Below the pieces are notes generated by a model. It made no database searches, was not told the origin of the DNA, and worked only from the letters and a program-made list of their open reading frames with translations. A stretch of DNA of 64,000 nt from the NCBI GenBank assembly GCA_029718625.1, contig CM056395.1, positions 27,550,161-27,614,160 of the forward strand. Direction: 5' to 3'. This DNA is from Synaphobranchus kaupii (Eukaryota; Chordata; Actinopteri; Anguilliformes; Synaphobranchidae). This document shows, in pieces, positions 1-12,229 of this stretch; position 1 is the first letter of the stretch; each line of letters begins with the position of its first letter. Position numbers and translations under genes: made by a program.

Positions 1-90
1 GGAGAGATGGAGAGAGAGAAGGGGGGAGAGAGAGGGAGAATGAGGGAGAGAGGGAGGAGGGGAGAGAAGGAGAGAGAGAATGAGACCCAA
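1..90. repeat. GA-rich low-complexity tract
   Basis: Almost pure purine sequence built from GAGA and GGGA runs at the left edge of the window. An open frame through it (7-201, plus) has a biased Glu/Arg/Gly composition caused by the repeat, so I do not treat it as coding. Confidence 0.85.
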
Positions 91-287
91 CAGTGTCAGC
101 CCAAAACATGGCAATATGATTTGACCCTGATCAGTTTTGCTGAGTCAGTAGCTGGTGAAAAATTACTGATTTATGAAGTTGATGTTTTTTCACAAAAATA
201 AGCACTTACAGCCAGGAAACTGTGGCACAGAATCATTTAATTTATATATTTGAATGCACGTTCACCTTTTGTATAATTTTGACTCTG

Positions 288-682
288 TTAACCGTCCCAT
301 TATGTTCGGGGTCAATTTGACCCCAATTCAGTGTTTGACGTCTCTTAAAGACCAGTTAATCTTAGTTTTCATCTTGACACTATAACCCTAATTTGCTGGG
401 ATTAAATGGACCAACTTTGTTTTTATTTATTGTTTTAGTGGGTGATTCTGGTGACACTCTCATACAGGTTTTAAGCTTCACAAACTTTCACAAGTTTCTC
501 ACAGGTTTTTAATATTTAGGGTTGAAAGGCTAGGCTGGCAATTGGGAGACATTAAGAAGGTTACACACAAAGTGTCAAAATTGTTCTATTACAGTAGTTT
601 TGTGTCGGTTTAAACTGTTTGGGGCAAATTTGATCCCGAACATAAAAGGCGTCACAAAATGTCAAGATAATATGAGGGTTAA
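288..682. mobile_element. MITE with TTAA ends (piggyBac-like)
   Basis: The element lies between two TTAA tetranucleotides (288-291 and 679-682). The left end reads CCGTCCCATTATGTTCGGGG and the right end is its approximate inverted copy (CCCGAACATAAAAGG followed by ATATGAGGG). Just inside the left end is the palindrome GGGTCAATTTGACCC. TTAA target duplications and CCC-type termini are characteristic of piggyBac-superfamily non-autonomous elements. There is no transposase frame. The superfamily assignment is inference from the ends. Confidence 0.6.
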
Positions 683-1005
683 ACAAAGGCTGGCGTGATA
701 GACAGTCCTGAATAATCCCAGATAATCACTGACTGCTTGATGAATAGACATGTTCATTTTAACAGTCTGGAAACAGCAGAGTCACCAAAACATACAGGCG
801 ATTCAGACGGGCCAAGAATCCGGGTCAAGAACTCAGTCAAACTGGTCAGTCAGGGTCACTGGCCGGTCCCAAACGGCTGAATAAAGCCTTTCAGTGTCGC
901 ATTACGTTGCCCAAACCCCAAACGAGACCAGGAGTGATCGGCCGGCTGCTCGCAATCTCAGCGCTGCTCATTAACAGAACCACCGTACGGCCGTGCGGCT
1001 TCCCT
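683..1005. other. Non-coding single-copy stretch
   Basis: No convincing open frame, splice pair or repeat was seen. The sequence becomes moderately GC-rich towards the right, where a tandem repeat begins. Confidence 0.5.
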
Positions 1006-1213
1006 GCTCAGCTACAGGCTGGTGAAGGTTTAAATGGAGGTTATTTTCCCCGCTCAGCTACAGGCTGGTGAAGGTTTAAATGGAGGTTATTTTCCCCGCT
1101 CAGCTACAGGCTGGTGAAGGTTTAAATGGAGGTTATTTTCCCCGCTCAGCTACAGGCTGGTGAAGGTTTAAATGGAGGTTATTTTCCCCGCTCAGCTACA
1201 GGCTGGTGAAGGT
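1006..1213. repeat. 46-bp minisatellite, about 4.5 copies
   Basis: Units begin GCTCAGCTACAGGCTGGTGA and continue through AAATGGAGGTTATTTTCCCC. Starts at 1006, 1052 and 1098 give a period of exactly 46 bp. Copies are almost identical, which implies recent expansion or homogenisation. Confidence 0.93.
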
Positions 1214-1409
1214 TCTGGGGATCAGATGTACATCAGTGGGAGACTTGCATTATGGGTAATAAGCTGACACTGATTGACTTTGACGTGAGATGGAGGATTT
1301 TATTCCCAACGAGAATGAGAGAATGAGAGGGGTTTACTAAATAGAGAGAAAGAGAGAGAGAACGTCAGAAAGAGGGAGAGAGAGCCAAAGAGAGGGGGAG
1401 TGAGAAAAT

Positions 1410-2147
1410 AGACAGAAACAGGGGTACAGACAGGAACAGAGGTACAGACAGAAACAGGGGTACAGACAGGAACAGAGGTACAGACAGGAACAGGGGTACA
1501 GACAGGAACAGGGGTACAGACAGGAACAGGGGTACAGACAGGAACAGAGGTACAGACAGAAACAGGGGTACAGACAGGAACAGGGGTACAGACAGAAACG
1601 GGTACAGACAGGAACAGAGGTACAGACAGAAACAGGGGTACAGACAGGAACAGGGGTACAGACAGAAACGGGTACAGACAGGAACAGAGGTACAGACAGA
1701 AACGGGTACAGACAGGAACAGAGGTACAGACAGGAACAGGGGTACAGACAGGAACAGGGGTACAAACAAGAACAGGGGCACAGACAGGAACAGGGGTACA
1801 GACAGGAACAGGGGTACAGACAGGAACAGAGGTACAGACAGGAACAGGGGTACAGACAGGAACAGGGGTACAGACAGGAACAGGGGTACAGACAGGAACA
1901 GAGGTACAGACAGGAACAGGGGTACAGACAGGAACAGAGGTACAGACAGAAACAGGGGTACAGACAGGAACAGAGGTACAGACAGAAACAGGGGTACAGA
2001 CAGGAACAGAGGTACAGACAGGAACAGGGGTACAAACAGGAATAGGGGGCACAGACAGGAACAGGGGTACAGACAGGAACAGGGGTACAGACAGGAACAG
2101 GGACACAGACAGAAACAGGGGCACAGACAGGAACAGGGGCACAGACA
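1410..2147. repeat. 18-bp minisatellite, about 40 copies
   Basis: The unit is GGTACAGACAGGAACAGG, with AGG/GGG and GAA/GGAA variants and some 17-bp copies. Because 18 is a multiple of 3, all three minus-strand frames stay open for long distances as Pro-Val-Cys-Thr or Cys-Leu-Tyr repeats. These are artefacts of the repeat: they have no upstream gene structure and several frames are open at once. Confidence 0.95.
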
Positions 2148-2480
2148 TTGAAGCGCTAACGAGGCGAGGCGTAATTGGTCATCCCAAGTTCACACCCCCC
2201 CCCCCCCCCCCCTCGTCCCCCCCCCGCTGAGACCCTGCCAGGGATCGCCTCATCGTCAGCGGTCCGGGGTGGGCCGCCGGCATCCCGCCAAACTTCTATC
2301 AGGATTACCAACATGGCGGGTGACAGGGCCGAGGGGATGGGGCTCCAGTCACCGGTCCAGTGCGGAGCTGACGGGCCGGCTCGGCCCATCGGACCCCCCG
2401 TCCCGTCCCGTCCCAGCGCCAGAATGTTCCGCGTGGCCCCGTAAGACCACTGAACGCTGATCGCAGTCATCTTTTTTGTC
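2148..2480. other. GC-rich single-copy stretch with poly-C
   Basis: It contains a C-run around 2190-2225 and otherwise unique GC-rich sequence. Short frames are open on both strands, but none has domain features or splice context. It could be a conserved non-coding element, which cannot be judged without alignment. Confidence 0.45.
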
Positions 2481-2623
2481 CCGGGGTTCGAGGCATTGGG
2501 TTAACTCCAAACACAAACCGGGGTTCGAGGCATTGGGTTAACTCCAAACACAAACCGGGGTTCGAGGCATTGGGTTAACTCCAAACACAAACCGGGGTTC
2601 GAGGCATTGGGTTAACTCCAAAC
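2481..2623. repeat. 37-bp minisatellite, 4 copies
   Basis: Units start CCGGGGTTCGAGGCATTGGG at 2481 and 2518, so the period is 37 bp. The array is interrupted on its right side by a transposon. The remainder of the unit (CTCCAAACACAAACCG) resumes at 3817 after the insertion. Confidence 0.93.
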
Positions 2624-3816
2624 TAGTGTTGCACGGTACACCGAAACTTCGGTACTTTTTCGATACTTAAAAAAAAAAACGGTTCGGTATTAGAATTTTC
2701 CGACGTTCGGTACTTAAAAAAAAAAATTTATATTATTCTTTTTTTTAATATAATCTTTTTTTTCTTTTTCTTTTATGTAGCTGCAATATTTCCCTTACCG
2801 CAGAATGCTGGAATGATCGAAATAGCATCTGGAAAAACCCTTGCCAAAACAGCTTCGGTTTCCCGTTAGGCCTAATTAAATGTTCAATGGCAGGGCTGAT
2901 ATTATGAGGGTGTAATTATAGTTTCCGCCTCTACGCAAAATGGCGCACTTTCGTCCGTTTCGCTATCTGACCAGAACTCTTACATTTTAGTGTAGAGTAA
3001 AAGCTAATACTGCAGAGGCAGGAGTTTGATTCTGCCTGTTTTTAAGGACTGATTATGGATCAGCACTATGGAGGAGTCTCAAAAGCAGCTCTACAGTGCT
3101 GCAAAGATAGCTGATCCAGAAACAGTCCTTAAAAACCGGTAGAAACAAACTCCTTGTCCTGGGTTTAAGTTGTATAGTTCTGAATATCATTTGTGAAGCT
3201 AAGGGGGGTTTATTGTATATAAGTTCTGTTTTAAGTTTATTAATATTATAAATAACTAATATTTATTTACCATACGCCTTTGTGAGCAAATGTTATTTTA
3301 GCTCAGAATGGAGAAATGCACCACTTTGTTACCAACACCCTCCCCATGTGTGCGACGACTCTCCGTACCCCCGACCGGCGCGATGATACTACCTCGGCCC
3401 CGCACGCGCGTTTGATGACACCGTGTACGTGCAACAACACTGGTAGTTTCGAGGGGCCTACCACCCGGCCTGAAAAAAAATCTAGGGGAAACACTGTACT
3501 GTATGTGACTATTCTGAAATAAATATATTCTGTAGCAAATTTCTGAATGATACAGCTTCTTCTTCAGTTCGAACTTAAAACCATGGATGTGCAGGGAATA
3601 TTTTTTTAGATATTGACATTTAAATAAAACTAGTAGAAACGAGGAGGAAATTGCCTCTGAAGGGCCAAAGTAAATAGGGTTAAGGTCATTTCAGTAGAGG
3701 TACCGAGTATCGAATCAGTATCGTTTCAGTTTCAAGTACCGTTTCAGTATCGAGTATCATGATACTAAACCTGGTATCGGTATCGAAGTCAAAATTTTGG
3801 TATCGTGACAACACTA
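2624..3816. mobile_element. Non-autonomous hAT-type element with intact 8-bp target duplication
   Basis: The left terminus is TAGTGTTGCACGGTAC and the right terminus, read inward on the minus strand, is TAGTGTTGTCACGATAC. The element is flanked on both sides by CTCCAAAC (2616-2623 and 3817-3824), a perfect 8-bp target-site duplication as produced by hAT transposases. Near the ends are degenerate GGTACCG/GGTATCG subterminal repeats. The 1193-bp interior has no transposase-like frame; the small open frames at 3303-3522 are GC-rich with no recognisable motif. It is therefore probably mobilised in trans, or dead. Confidence 0.85.
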
Positions 3817-3824
3817 CTCCAAAC

Positions 3825-4440
3825 ACAAACCGAGGAAATGGTATTTGTTTGACCTGACCGCCCTCTTATTAAAACCGCGTTTGCTGCAGAATTTATTTGT
3901 GTACAAAGTTTGTTGAAAGTTCCTTAAGTTGAAGAATGCATGTATTTCCTAACACAGTTTCCACACACAATGCTTTCCTAAAATACTAACAACGAGAACG
4001 AGAAGAAGAAGAAGTAGAAGAAGATGAAAAAGAAGAAGAACATTTATATAGCGCATTGCATCACATAATATCAAATGCTTGTTATAAAGAAGGGGGGAAA
4101 GTCACCTCAACCATCACCACCAATGTGCATCCCTCACCTGGGCGCTGCATGGCAGCCATTTTGCACCAGAATGCTCACCGCACATCAGCTGACATGGAGA
4201 CTGGAGAGTGAGGTGCAGAGGTGGAAATCCAGGGGACAGAAAGTTCCACCCATGAACTCAGCCAGCTGATTTCACTAATTAGTTCTACCTCCTGGCTGAA
4301 GAATTTTGTTATTTAGCAAATCCAGGTGATTGGAGCAAAATACTGGGGAGGACTTTTACTTTATGCCCCCTGGATGTCCACCTCTGGTGAGGTGAGTTAT
4401 TCTTACAAGGCCTATTAAACGGGGAAGATTCGATGACAGG
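3825..4440. repeat. GAA-rich tract and possible LINE/SINE tail
   Basis: At 3994-4042 there is a GAAGAAGAA-rich microsatellite followed by ACATTTATATAGCGCATTG. TTTATATAGCGC is typical of the inverted 3' tail of fish LINE/SINE families, and the LINE at 30.9 kb carries a similar tail. The body to the right (about 4060-4440) shows no recognisable reverse transcriptase frame. Confidence 0.4.
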
Positions 4441-6334
4441 AGAGGGCCGTGTTTGGAATTTGGAATTCCCTCCAATCTGCGCTAAGAATCATGGGATTTG
4501 TAGTGACCACCTGTTCCTCCCGCAGTACAGTGCCCCAGTCACTGCAAAGAGGCTTTATTTCTTTAAATTACTTTCACGTCAATTTTACAGATTTTATTCA
4601 CAATTGTAATCACAAATATCAGTTTTTATATCATGCTTTCCTTGAGCGTAGCAATCTTGGGTTTCATATGTCAAAGAAAATGGTTCCAATCAAAAATAAG
4701 ATGAAAGTTCATAAAAACAACAAAAAAAAAACATTTTGGTAATGTACTCATGTATAATCTCTGGAGGCCTAACATCACTGTACAAACTGCTTCTCGGTTA
4801 CTTCAAGTGCATTTACTTGCTTTAAACCACAAAACCACAAATCCCCCCTTTGCCACTGTAAAGCCCACATTTCTGTAATCTTCGAAAACGTCCCCGTCTG
4901 GACCAATCAAGGAGACACAGCAAAACTAAAATGGCGTCAAAAAAAAACTCCGTAAAGCGACCTACCCCTTTAAATCCTCCACCAGTTAATAGAGTGCTAG
5001 TTTTTAATCTACTGGGTTTTCACACCGTTGGGGCTGTTGGACCAATTAGTGCAACATTCCCATCACCTGACCACAGCAATTGTGGGAAGTGTACAGCTTT
5101 GGGGGACACAAGGACTGTTAACCTCATAGAATGTAAGGGAGGTGTCACAGGCATGTTCCTCTGGTCCCCCCACCCCCCACCATGGAGAGTGATTTCGGCC
5201 TCTGCTTGAACCTATTGCTCTGAGAGAGAGAGGGGGGGGGCAGCAGGATTAATAAAAGGTTTTGGGAAGTGCGCTCATGGTCTGTCTTGTGTTTTTAATG
5301 AGTGTCTTCCTATGGCTGAAGGAGCTCGGCCGGACCGGGGAGGGGAGGGGAGGGGAGAGGGTATGGGGGGTAGCAGCTTCCCGCAGGGGGGGGGGGGTGA
5401 AGGAGAGAGGGGGGGTGGGGATCAGGGGTGTTTACCTCCCCTGTGTTTTCCAGCCCTATCGTACTGTACCTATAGTGCACATCGTCTGTGTCCGTGCAAA
5501 AATAACCGCAACTCCATATTTGACACTTTGGGTTTTTGACACGTTGAAAGGTTCTCATCCGGCTCTGTATATTCTTTAGGTTTCCAAAAAAGGGGCGGTG
5601 TTCCTCTGTGGATAAGTAAACAAACGAGTTTCTTTCAAACAATAAATTACCAAACAAAATGAACTGGGTGCAAATCCAAGAGAAATGAGTATAAGGACAG
5701 AGTGGGGCTGCACTCCAGAGCACAATCGTCTTCCTTGTAATTGTCTTTTTTGTGCTTTATTAAATTTTAACAGAGCAGGACAAAAAGCAGCCAACGTTTT
5801 GGCCAGAGCCTTAAGGTTTCAGAACCCAAGAACACATGATGTAGGGTTCTGATCTCTGGACCTGACTCTAACTGCCTCAGACCATCTCTACAATCTCTCT
5901 CACTTTTAAACAGGATCTAACAGAGGCTTTGCTCCGAGGTACTGCTGCATAAGAGGAAGAGGTAAAATCATAGCAGAACCCATAGCAGAGGTACATCATA
6001 AAGCCAAGTACTGTCACAGTATTTGCTGAATATTTGCAGTATAATTTGCATACAGGCAGAGGAGAGGAGAGAAAAAGAGAGGTAAAAGAGGAGAGAAAGA
6101 AATGATAAAAAGTTACTTAATAAAGCTGTAGGTGTTGGCAGAGAGCGGGGAAAAGAGACAGGACAGACACCCCCCCCCCCCCCCCCCCCCTTGGCTCCGC
6201 TCCCAAACCCCAACCGCAGACGGCTCCACCCTGGACCCCCCAGTAAATGCACCTGTTCCTGCGCTCTGTCCAAACTCGCCCTCCACCTCCCAACCAGCAT
6301 TCCTGTCACTGCTGCTGTTGGAGGAAGAAGCTCT
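4441..6334. other. Gene-free stretch with G- and C-runs
   Basis: No exon-like sequence could be supported. It includes a G-rich segment (5230-5420) and a poly-C run (about 6170-6190). Open frames of 70-137 codons here overlap each other on both strands and lack motifs or splice context. Confidence 0.5.
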
Positions 6335-7372
6335 GTCTAAACCCAACAGCCTGTGCTGTAAACTGTGCTCCCTCTAAACCCAACAGCCTGTGCTGTAAAC
6401 TGTGCTCCCTCTAAACCCAACAGCCTGTGCTGTAAACTGTGCTTCCTTTAAACCCAACAGCCTGTGCTGTAAACTGCGCTTCCTTTAAACCCAACAGCCT
6501 GTGCTGTAAACTGCGCTCCCTCTAAACCCAACAGCCTGTGCTGTAAACTGTGCTTCCTCTAAACCCAGCAGCCTGTGCTGTAAACTGCGCTCCCTCTAAA
6601 CCCAACAGCCTGTGCTGTAAACTGTGCTCCCTCTAAACCCAGCAGCCTGTGCTGTAAACTGTGCTTCCTTTAAACCCAACAGCCTGTGCTGTAAACTGCG
6701 CTCCCTCTAAACCAAACAGCCTGTGCTGTAAACTGTGCTCCCTTTAAACCCAACAGCCTGTGCTGTAAACTGCGCTCCCTCTAAACCAAACAGCCTGTGC
6801 TGTAAACTGTGCTCCCTTTAAGCCCAACAGCCTGTGCTGTAAACTGTGCTCCCTTTAAACCCGCCAGCCTGTACTGTTGCACTGCGCTCCCTCTAAACCT
6901 ACCACCCTGTGCTGTTAGACTACGCTCCCTCTAAACCTACCAGCCTGTGATGTTACACTGCACTCCCTCTAAACCCAACAGCCTGTGCTGTAAACTGTGT
7001 TCCCTCTAAACCTACCAGCCTGTGCTGTTAGACTGCGCTCCCTCTAAACCTACCAGCATGTGCTGTTAGACTGCGCTCCCTCTAAACCTAGCACCCTGTG
7101 CTGTTAGACTACGCTCCCTCTAAACCTACCAGCCTGTGATGTTACACTGCACTCCCTCTAAACCCAACAGCCTGTGCTGTAAACTGTGTTCCCTCTAAAC
7201 CTACCAGCCTGTGCTGTTAGACTGCGCTCCCTCTAAACCTACCAGCCTGTGCTGTTAGACTGCGCTCCCTCTAAACCTACCACCCTGTGCTGTTAGACTG
7301 CGCTCCCTCTAAACCTACCACCCTGTGCTGTTAGACTGCGCTCCCTCTAGACCTACCAGCCTGTGTTGTGTT
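6335..7372. repeat. 37-bp minisatellite, about 28 copies
   Basis: Units carry CCTGTGCTGTAAACTG and CTCCCTCTAAACCCAACAG. The left two thirds use the CCCAACAG variant. The right third is dominated by a diverged subfamily (CCTACCAGCCTGTGCTGTTA), so the array has two sequence domains. Confidence 0.93.
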
Positions 7373-7488
7373 GTTTGATTTTCTATTCTTTTGGGTAAAC
7401 AGCTTATAGCAGCTGCATAGATGCTTATAACTGCTGCACAGAGAGAGTCCTGCTGCTACCTAATTCCACTGGCTGTGGATGTGTTAGA

Positions 7489-7674
7489 TTAGGGGTCCTC
7501 AATATTATCCAGAAAGGGCTTTTGTTCCAACCAAGCAGTTACACACCTGCTTCTACTAATCAAGGTCCTTAGCAAAGACTAATGGTTGATTAGTAAAATC
7601 AGGTGTGTAACTGTTTGTTTGGAACAAAAGCCTGCACGCACACCGGCCCTTTCTGGATAAGATTGAGGACCCCT
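7489..7674. mobile_element. Palindromic MITE
   Basis: The terminal inverted repeats begin AGGGGTCCTCAAT and continue TTATCCAGAAAGGGC, with one mismatch over about 29 bp. The inner arms (TTGTTCCAA, TTACACACCTG) also pair, so nearly the whole 186 bp can fold on itself. Flanks GTGTTAGA and GTGGTAGA match at 7 of 8 positions, suggesting a hAT-like target duplication. There is no coding capacity. Confidence 0.75.
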
Positions 7675-7716
7675 GTGGTAGATGAAGAGACTGATGGGGT
7701 GGGCAGTAAAGCCAGA

Positions 7717-7792
7717 TTGATGGACAGACAGCCAGACAGAGAGGCAGGTAAAGAGATAGACAGGCAGACAGACAGACAGACAGACAGACCGG
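7717..7792. repeat. CAGA tetranucleotide microsatellite
   Basis: Imperfect GACA/CAGA repeats ending in a clean run of about five CAGA units. Confidence 0.85.
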
Positions 7793-10148
7793 GGAGAAAC
7801 CGGTGCTGTCTGGTGGCTGCAGTACCTGCTTGACAGGACTGCAAAATCAGCAACACTGGGAACAAAAAATCACAAGATTCCTGAGTTTCCAGTCTCTCCT
7901 AAATCCTACATTTATCCTTCATCGCACGACACCCACCTTCATTTCTGTTGCACGGTGTTTGGCCCCACTTGCAAATGGTCTGTAAAAATCCTATAAAAAT
8001 CACATATACAAAACTTATAAAATAAATATGTGCTAGAGAACTTGCATGTACATTTCATACTAAAATTAAATAGTTCCCTAACATACATGGTACTCCCTAT
8101 AAAAAAACATTGAAATATTGTATCAGAATTATATACAAATATATAATATAATACTAATCAACATACTGTATATGATGTTTTTTATAAAACTTTGCAAGTA
8201 TGATCATATATGATTTTTACAGACCTTTTGCATATGGGGCGTTTATACTTTGATGAAGGCCTGCAGGGAGGGTTCTCTGGTCTCTATGGTAACGGGACAC
8301 CAAACTCCTGACCACCGACAAAGTACGATGGCATCCGCCACATAACAAAATTCTCGAGGCGCGTGACATTGAGAAAAAAGTGTTGTGCGACACTTTTTTC
8401 AGTTGAAAATGCATCGTTTTTGTCGAGCCAAAGTGTCACGCAATTAAAGGTACAGTAAGACCTTGAAATGTCTGACAAAATCCAATTTCCACATTGATCA
8501 GTTGGCCGCCAACTGGTGCTTTTTTTCTCAGTAAGGAAATGTGATTCCCTGAATTCGGGGCCTAACGTTCTGAGAAAGCAGGCAGGGACCTCAGGGCTTG
8601 TGAGTGTCTGAAATGGGATCAATATGAGGTAACAAGCATAACAGCCCGTGTGGATATGCCGGCCCAAACCTGGCTGCTCAGTTCGTTTATAAAGGGCTTA
8701 GCTTAGCGTGAGCCAAAGCCTAACAGGTCTGTGTCATACAGTCTCTCTCTGTTGAACGCAGCTTGAACACCATCGTCTTTTTTCACTTACGGGTCGCACA
8801 ACAACATTCAAAACACTCTCCCTTCCAGAGGTCTGTGATCTGTGCATACCCCCCCCCCAACCAGCACTGCTCCACCCCGGTCCCATACTCTCACCAAAAC
8901 AAGGGCTCTGGTTACACTGGCGGATAGACTGGGCACAGAGCAGCTGAATCCTGCGCCCTGTAATATTCCTGTCATGAAATATTGGTGCTGTCTCTTTCCC
9001 TGCCAAAGCCCTCTGCAGATATTAAACCTTCAGAGACAGGCTGAGGATCTACAAACCCGAATTAACCCGCCCCCCCCCTTTCTCCTCCGAGAGCTCTGTT
9101 CTAACCTGCTACGCTCTGGCTAGGATTCCTCCACTGTCCCACAATGCCATCTGAGCTGTAGCATAGAGGCCGCACATGCTGATATAAAGGATGAGAACAC
9201 CAAGCTTTAAAGAACTATAAAATAATATGGCAACATGCACATAAATATGGCCAAACTATATGGATACTCCAATAACATATGAAAAACATATTGGAAAGTG
9301 GAAATTAATATGAGATATTATGAGGGTATTTATTTTTTTGTTCATTGGTTTCGGGAGTCATAACTGCCATAACTGCCATGTTTTGGACTGTCTCCTCCTG
9401 TGGGTACCCCCCCCCCCCCCCCCTCACCGGGCTACCTCGGGACATTGGCCTTGCACAATGGTGTGACTGTGTGCCACCCCCGTCCGAGGCAGCCACAATG
9501 ACCTGTCCATACAGATTAAGGGCGAGCAGCGGCCGGCCTGTCCCGGATGGGGGTAATAGCTTATTATCCAGTCTGAGTGACAGTGAGATCTGGACCAGGG
9601 CCAGGCTCACCCCTACAAGTGCTGTGGGCCCAATTAAGTCAGCGTGGCGTGGTCGTCAGGACTCCTGAGTGACCCTGGTCCATTTCCTACGCTCACAATC
9701 CCAGCCCGCTTTTAAGAGCAGTCAGGGGTGTAAAGTACACCCCCGGTAGCTTTGGCCAGTCCCCCACAACAAACAAGTTCTCTACTTCTGCCCACCTCAT
9801 TACACACTTCCTCTTTCGCCTCTAAATTTGATTGGCTGCCCAGTCCCTTACATTCCCTCCCCCCAAATCTGATTGGCTGCACCTTACGTTTCCTCCACAC
9901 GTCCATTCCTCTGTTCTTCACTGCGTATGAGAACCGAGTTTTCGTAGACGGGGAACCTAGAACACAGCCTGTTCTTGTCATTAATATATCCAGATGTGAT
10001 TCTTGTGTTCCACCTGGCGATGAAATGTTAACTACTGCTGCCAACTTACTTGTGTGTCACCATCAGTATGCTACCATTTTATTATTTTCTTAGTTTTATT
10101 TGTATATAAAACTAATTTGTTTTATGAAATAGTTTATTATTATTATTA
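7793..10148. other. Gene-free stretch
   Basis: Mostly single-copy sequence, AT-rich at 7985-8220 and GC-mixed later, with C-runs near 8850, 9070 and 9410. Several 60-127-codon frames exist, but none shows domain motifs or consistent splice signals. A short GTA/TTA microsatellite sits at 10134-10162. Confidence 0.5.
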
Positions 10149-10154
10149 TTAGTA

Positions 10155-10622
10155 GTAGTAGTGAGACGGGTTTATAATTAGCTTCAGAGAGGCCCAGTGA
10201 GACAGGTTTATAATCAGCTTCAGAGAGGCCCAGTGAGACAGGTTTATAATCAGCTTCAGAGAGGCCCAGTGAGACGGGTTTATAATCAGCTTCAGAGAGG
10301 CCCAGTGAGACAGGTTTATAATCAGCTTCAGAGAGGCCCAGTGAGATAGGTTTATAATCAGCTTCAGAGAGGCCCGGTGAGACAGGTTTATAATCAGCTT
10401 CAGAGAGGCCCAGTGAGATAGGTTTATAATCAGCTTCAGAGAGGCCCAGTGAGATAGGTTTATAATCAGCTTCAGAGAGGCCCAGTGAGATAGGTTTATA
10501 ATCAGCTTCAGAGAGGCCCGGTGAGACAGGTTTATAATCAGCTTCAGAGAGGCCCAGTGAGACAGGTTTATAATCAGCTTCAGAGAGGCCCAGTGAGACA
10601 GGTTTATAATCAGCTTCAGAGT
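10155..10622. repeat. 36-bp minisatellite, 13 copies
   Basis: The unit contains GTGAGACAGGTTTATAATCA and GCTTCAGAGAGGCCCA. The period of 36 bp keeps a minus-strand frame open as a 12-residue repeat (Ser-Glu-Ala-Asp-Tyr-Lys-Pro...). Variants are mostly C/T transitions in GACAGG versus GATAGG. Nothing else supports coding, so this is listed as a satellite. Confidence 0.93.
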
Positions 10623-10694
10623 TGCACACCCTCAGATTGAGGGCCTCAGTGTAAAATAGAGACTCCTCCTGTCAACTGCGTATCTGTAGTCTTT

Positions 10695-10920
10695 CCTGTG
10701 CAGTGACTGTGTGAGTTCTGCAGTCCTGTGCAGTGACTGTATGAGTTCTGCAGTCCTGTGCAGTGACTGTGTGAGTTCTGCAGTCCTGTGCAGTGACTGT
10801 GTGAGTTCTGCAGTCCTGTGCAGTGACTGTGTGAGTTCTGCAGTCCTGTGCAGTGACTGTGTGAGTTCTGCAGTCCTGTGCAGTGACTGTGTGAGTTCTG
10901 CAGTCCTGTGCAGTGACTGT
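10695..10920. repeat. 30-bp minisatellite, about 7 copies
   Basis: The unit is GTGCAGTGACTGTGTGAG followed by TTCTGCAGTCCT. Copies are nearly identical and both strands stay open because the period is a multiple of 3. Confidence 0.93.
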
Positions 10921-11159
10921 TTGCTGTTTTTTCCCCTTCAAAAATAAGCTGAATGTTTCTTTCTTGTTCTCACCAGTAATGGATAACGAGCTAAAAACAC
11001 ATAAATGAGCTTTAAAAAAATAATGCAGGGATTTAAGTATGATTTGATTTGTTCTGTCAAATTCGATAATTCTGTAGCTTCTGGCTAATTCATTACGCTG
11101 CCTAATTATAAATGAAACATGAAAACAACCAAACAGAGATGCCGTGCCTAGAAACACAC

Positions 11160-11262
11160 TCACACATTAAAAATGTGCTTGAAACTACACTCATCATACG
11201 CATGAAACTGCACTCATCATATACATGTTAAACTGCACTCATCATATACATGTTAAACTTAG
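11160..11262. repeat. Short tandem repeat, about 26 bp x 3-4
   Basis: Units contain ACTGCACTCATCATA followed by TACATGTTAA. Confidence 0.75.
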
Positions 11263-11934
11263 TCTGGCTTGATGTGAGCTCAGAGTCCTGCCCGGGATTT
11301 TCTGTTGGGGAAAAAGCGTTAGAAACCACAACGCGATACTTCACCCAAATTTAGCATCCGGGCGCAAACGGGTAAACCAGCAGGTCAGAAGCAGTTTGGC
11401 TCTGTGCTGTCTCCGCCTGATGGCGTTTTCCTGCACCGTAAAGGGTTAATGGAATGAATTTCATTGGACAGAAGACTTAATTACACCCCTGAGCCGCCGC
11501 TGTGCGCTCGCCCCGCGCAGTTTCCATTGTGCCGCGCCTGTGCAGGTGTGGGTTATGCTCTGCTGATCATAATCCCCTCGGAGAGGGAAGCTTTGAATAT
11601 GTTTGACGTTCCCCGCCGGCTGCCCCCCCGGGTCCCTCCCCGAGCGCCCGGTCGCCATTTCCACATCCCTCTCATGGGATCTGACAGGCGGAAAAATAAT
11701 GAAGAATACCTCAACCCAGCACTGACCTGGCTGCTGTTCTTCAGCCCTGCGTGGAGGGTAAACCAACCACTTCATTGAGCTTCACAGCTAAAATAATCTA
11801 TCACCCCCAGCCCCCCCCCAGCCCCTCCGTTCCACCGCCCCAGTGAAGCAAATCCTCACCAAGTTGTTTTTGTCTTTCCCTCCCTGACGTCTGTATTAAT
11901 ATGAAGATATGAAGACGTACATATAACTTAAAAG
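11263..11934. other. GC-mixed single-copy block, possible conserved non-coding DNA
   Basis: This is a unique block between minisatellites, with no repeat and no supported exon. Two 104-codon frames (11461-11778) lie on opposite strands over the same bases, which argues against either being a real gene. The absence of repeats in such a repeat-rich neighbourhood makes it a candidate regulatory element. Confidence 0.35.
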
Positions 11935-11937
11935 ATT

Positions 11938-11992
11938 TCACACACACACATACACATACTATATATACTGTATATGTGTGTGTATGTGTGTT
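11938..11992. repeat. CA/TG imperfect palindrome
   Basis: ACACACACATACACATACTA is followed by the near-complement TATATGTGTGTGTATGTGTG, so this microsatellite can form a hairpin. Confidence 0.8.
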
Positions 11993-12229
11993 ACATCTAC
12001 AGTACATACAATAAATAAATTATGAATATTTTATTGACAAGTATTATTGACAAGTAATGATAAAGAAAATTATGGTCTAATGGGGAAATACTGTTTTCTT
12101 GTTGATTATTGTGACGGACAGTACTAAAGTACTAAAGTACTAAAGAATGGCCTCAGTCGGTACCCCAGGGTAAAATCACCAAACTATATAGTTACCGGGT
12201 AAAACCCAGAAGCCTTGTGTCTATACTAA

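Noticed and set aside
1300..2148. Long minus-strand open frames of Pro-Val-Cys-Thr and Cys-Leu-Tyr repeats
   Set aside because: The 18-bp minisatellite period is a multiple of 3, so all minus-strand frames are open; there are no splice signals or non-repeat coding flanks.
4931..5209. 92-codon plus-strand frame starting MASKKNSVKRPTP
   Set aside because: No domain, no splice signals and no conserved-looking pattern. It could be transcribed repeat DNA but cannot be supported as a gene.
10096..10629. 177-codon frame with a 12-residue Ser-Glu-Ala-Asp-Tyr-Lys-Pro repeat
   Set aside because: A 36-bp minisatellite with no promoter, exon partner or non-repeat domain. It is tandem DNA, not a repeat protein.
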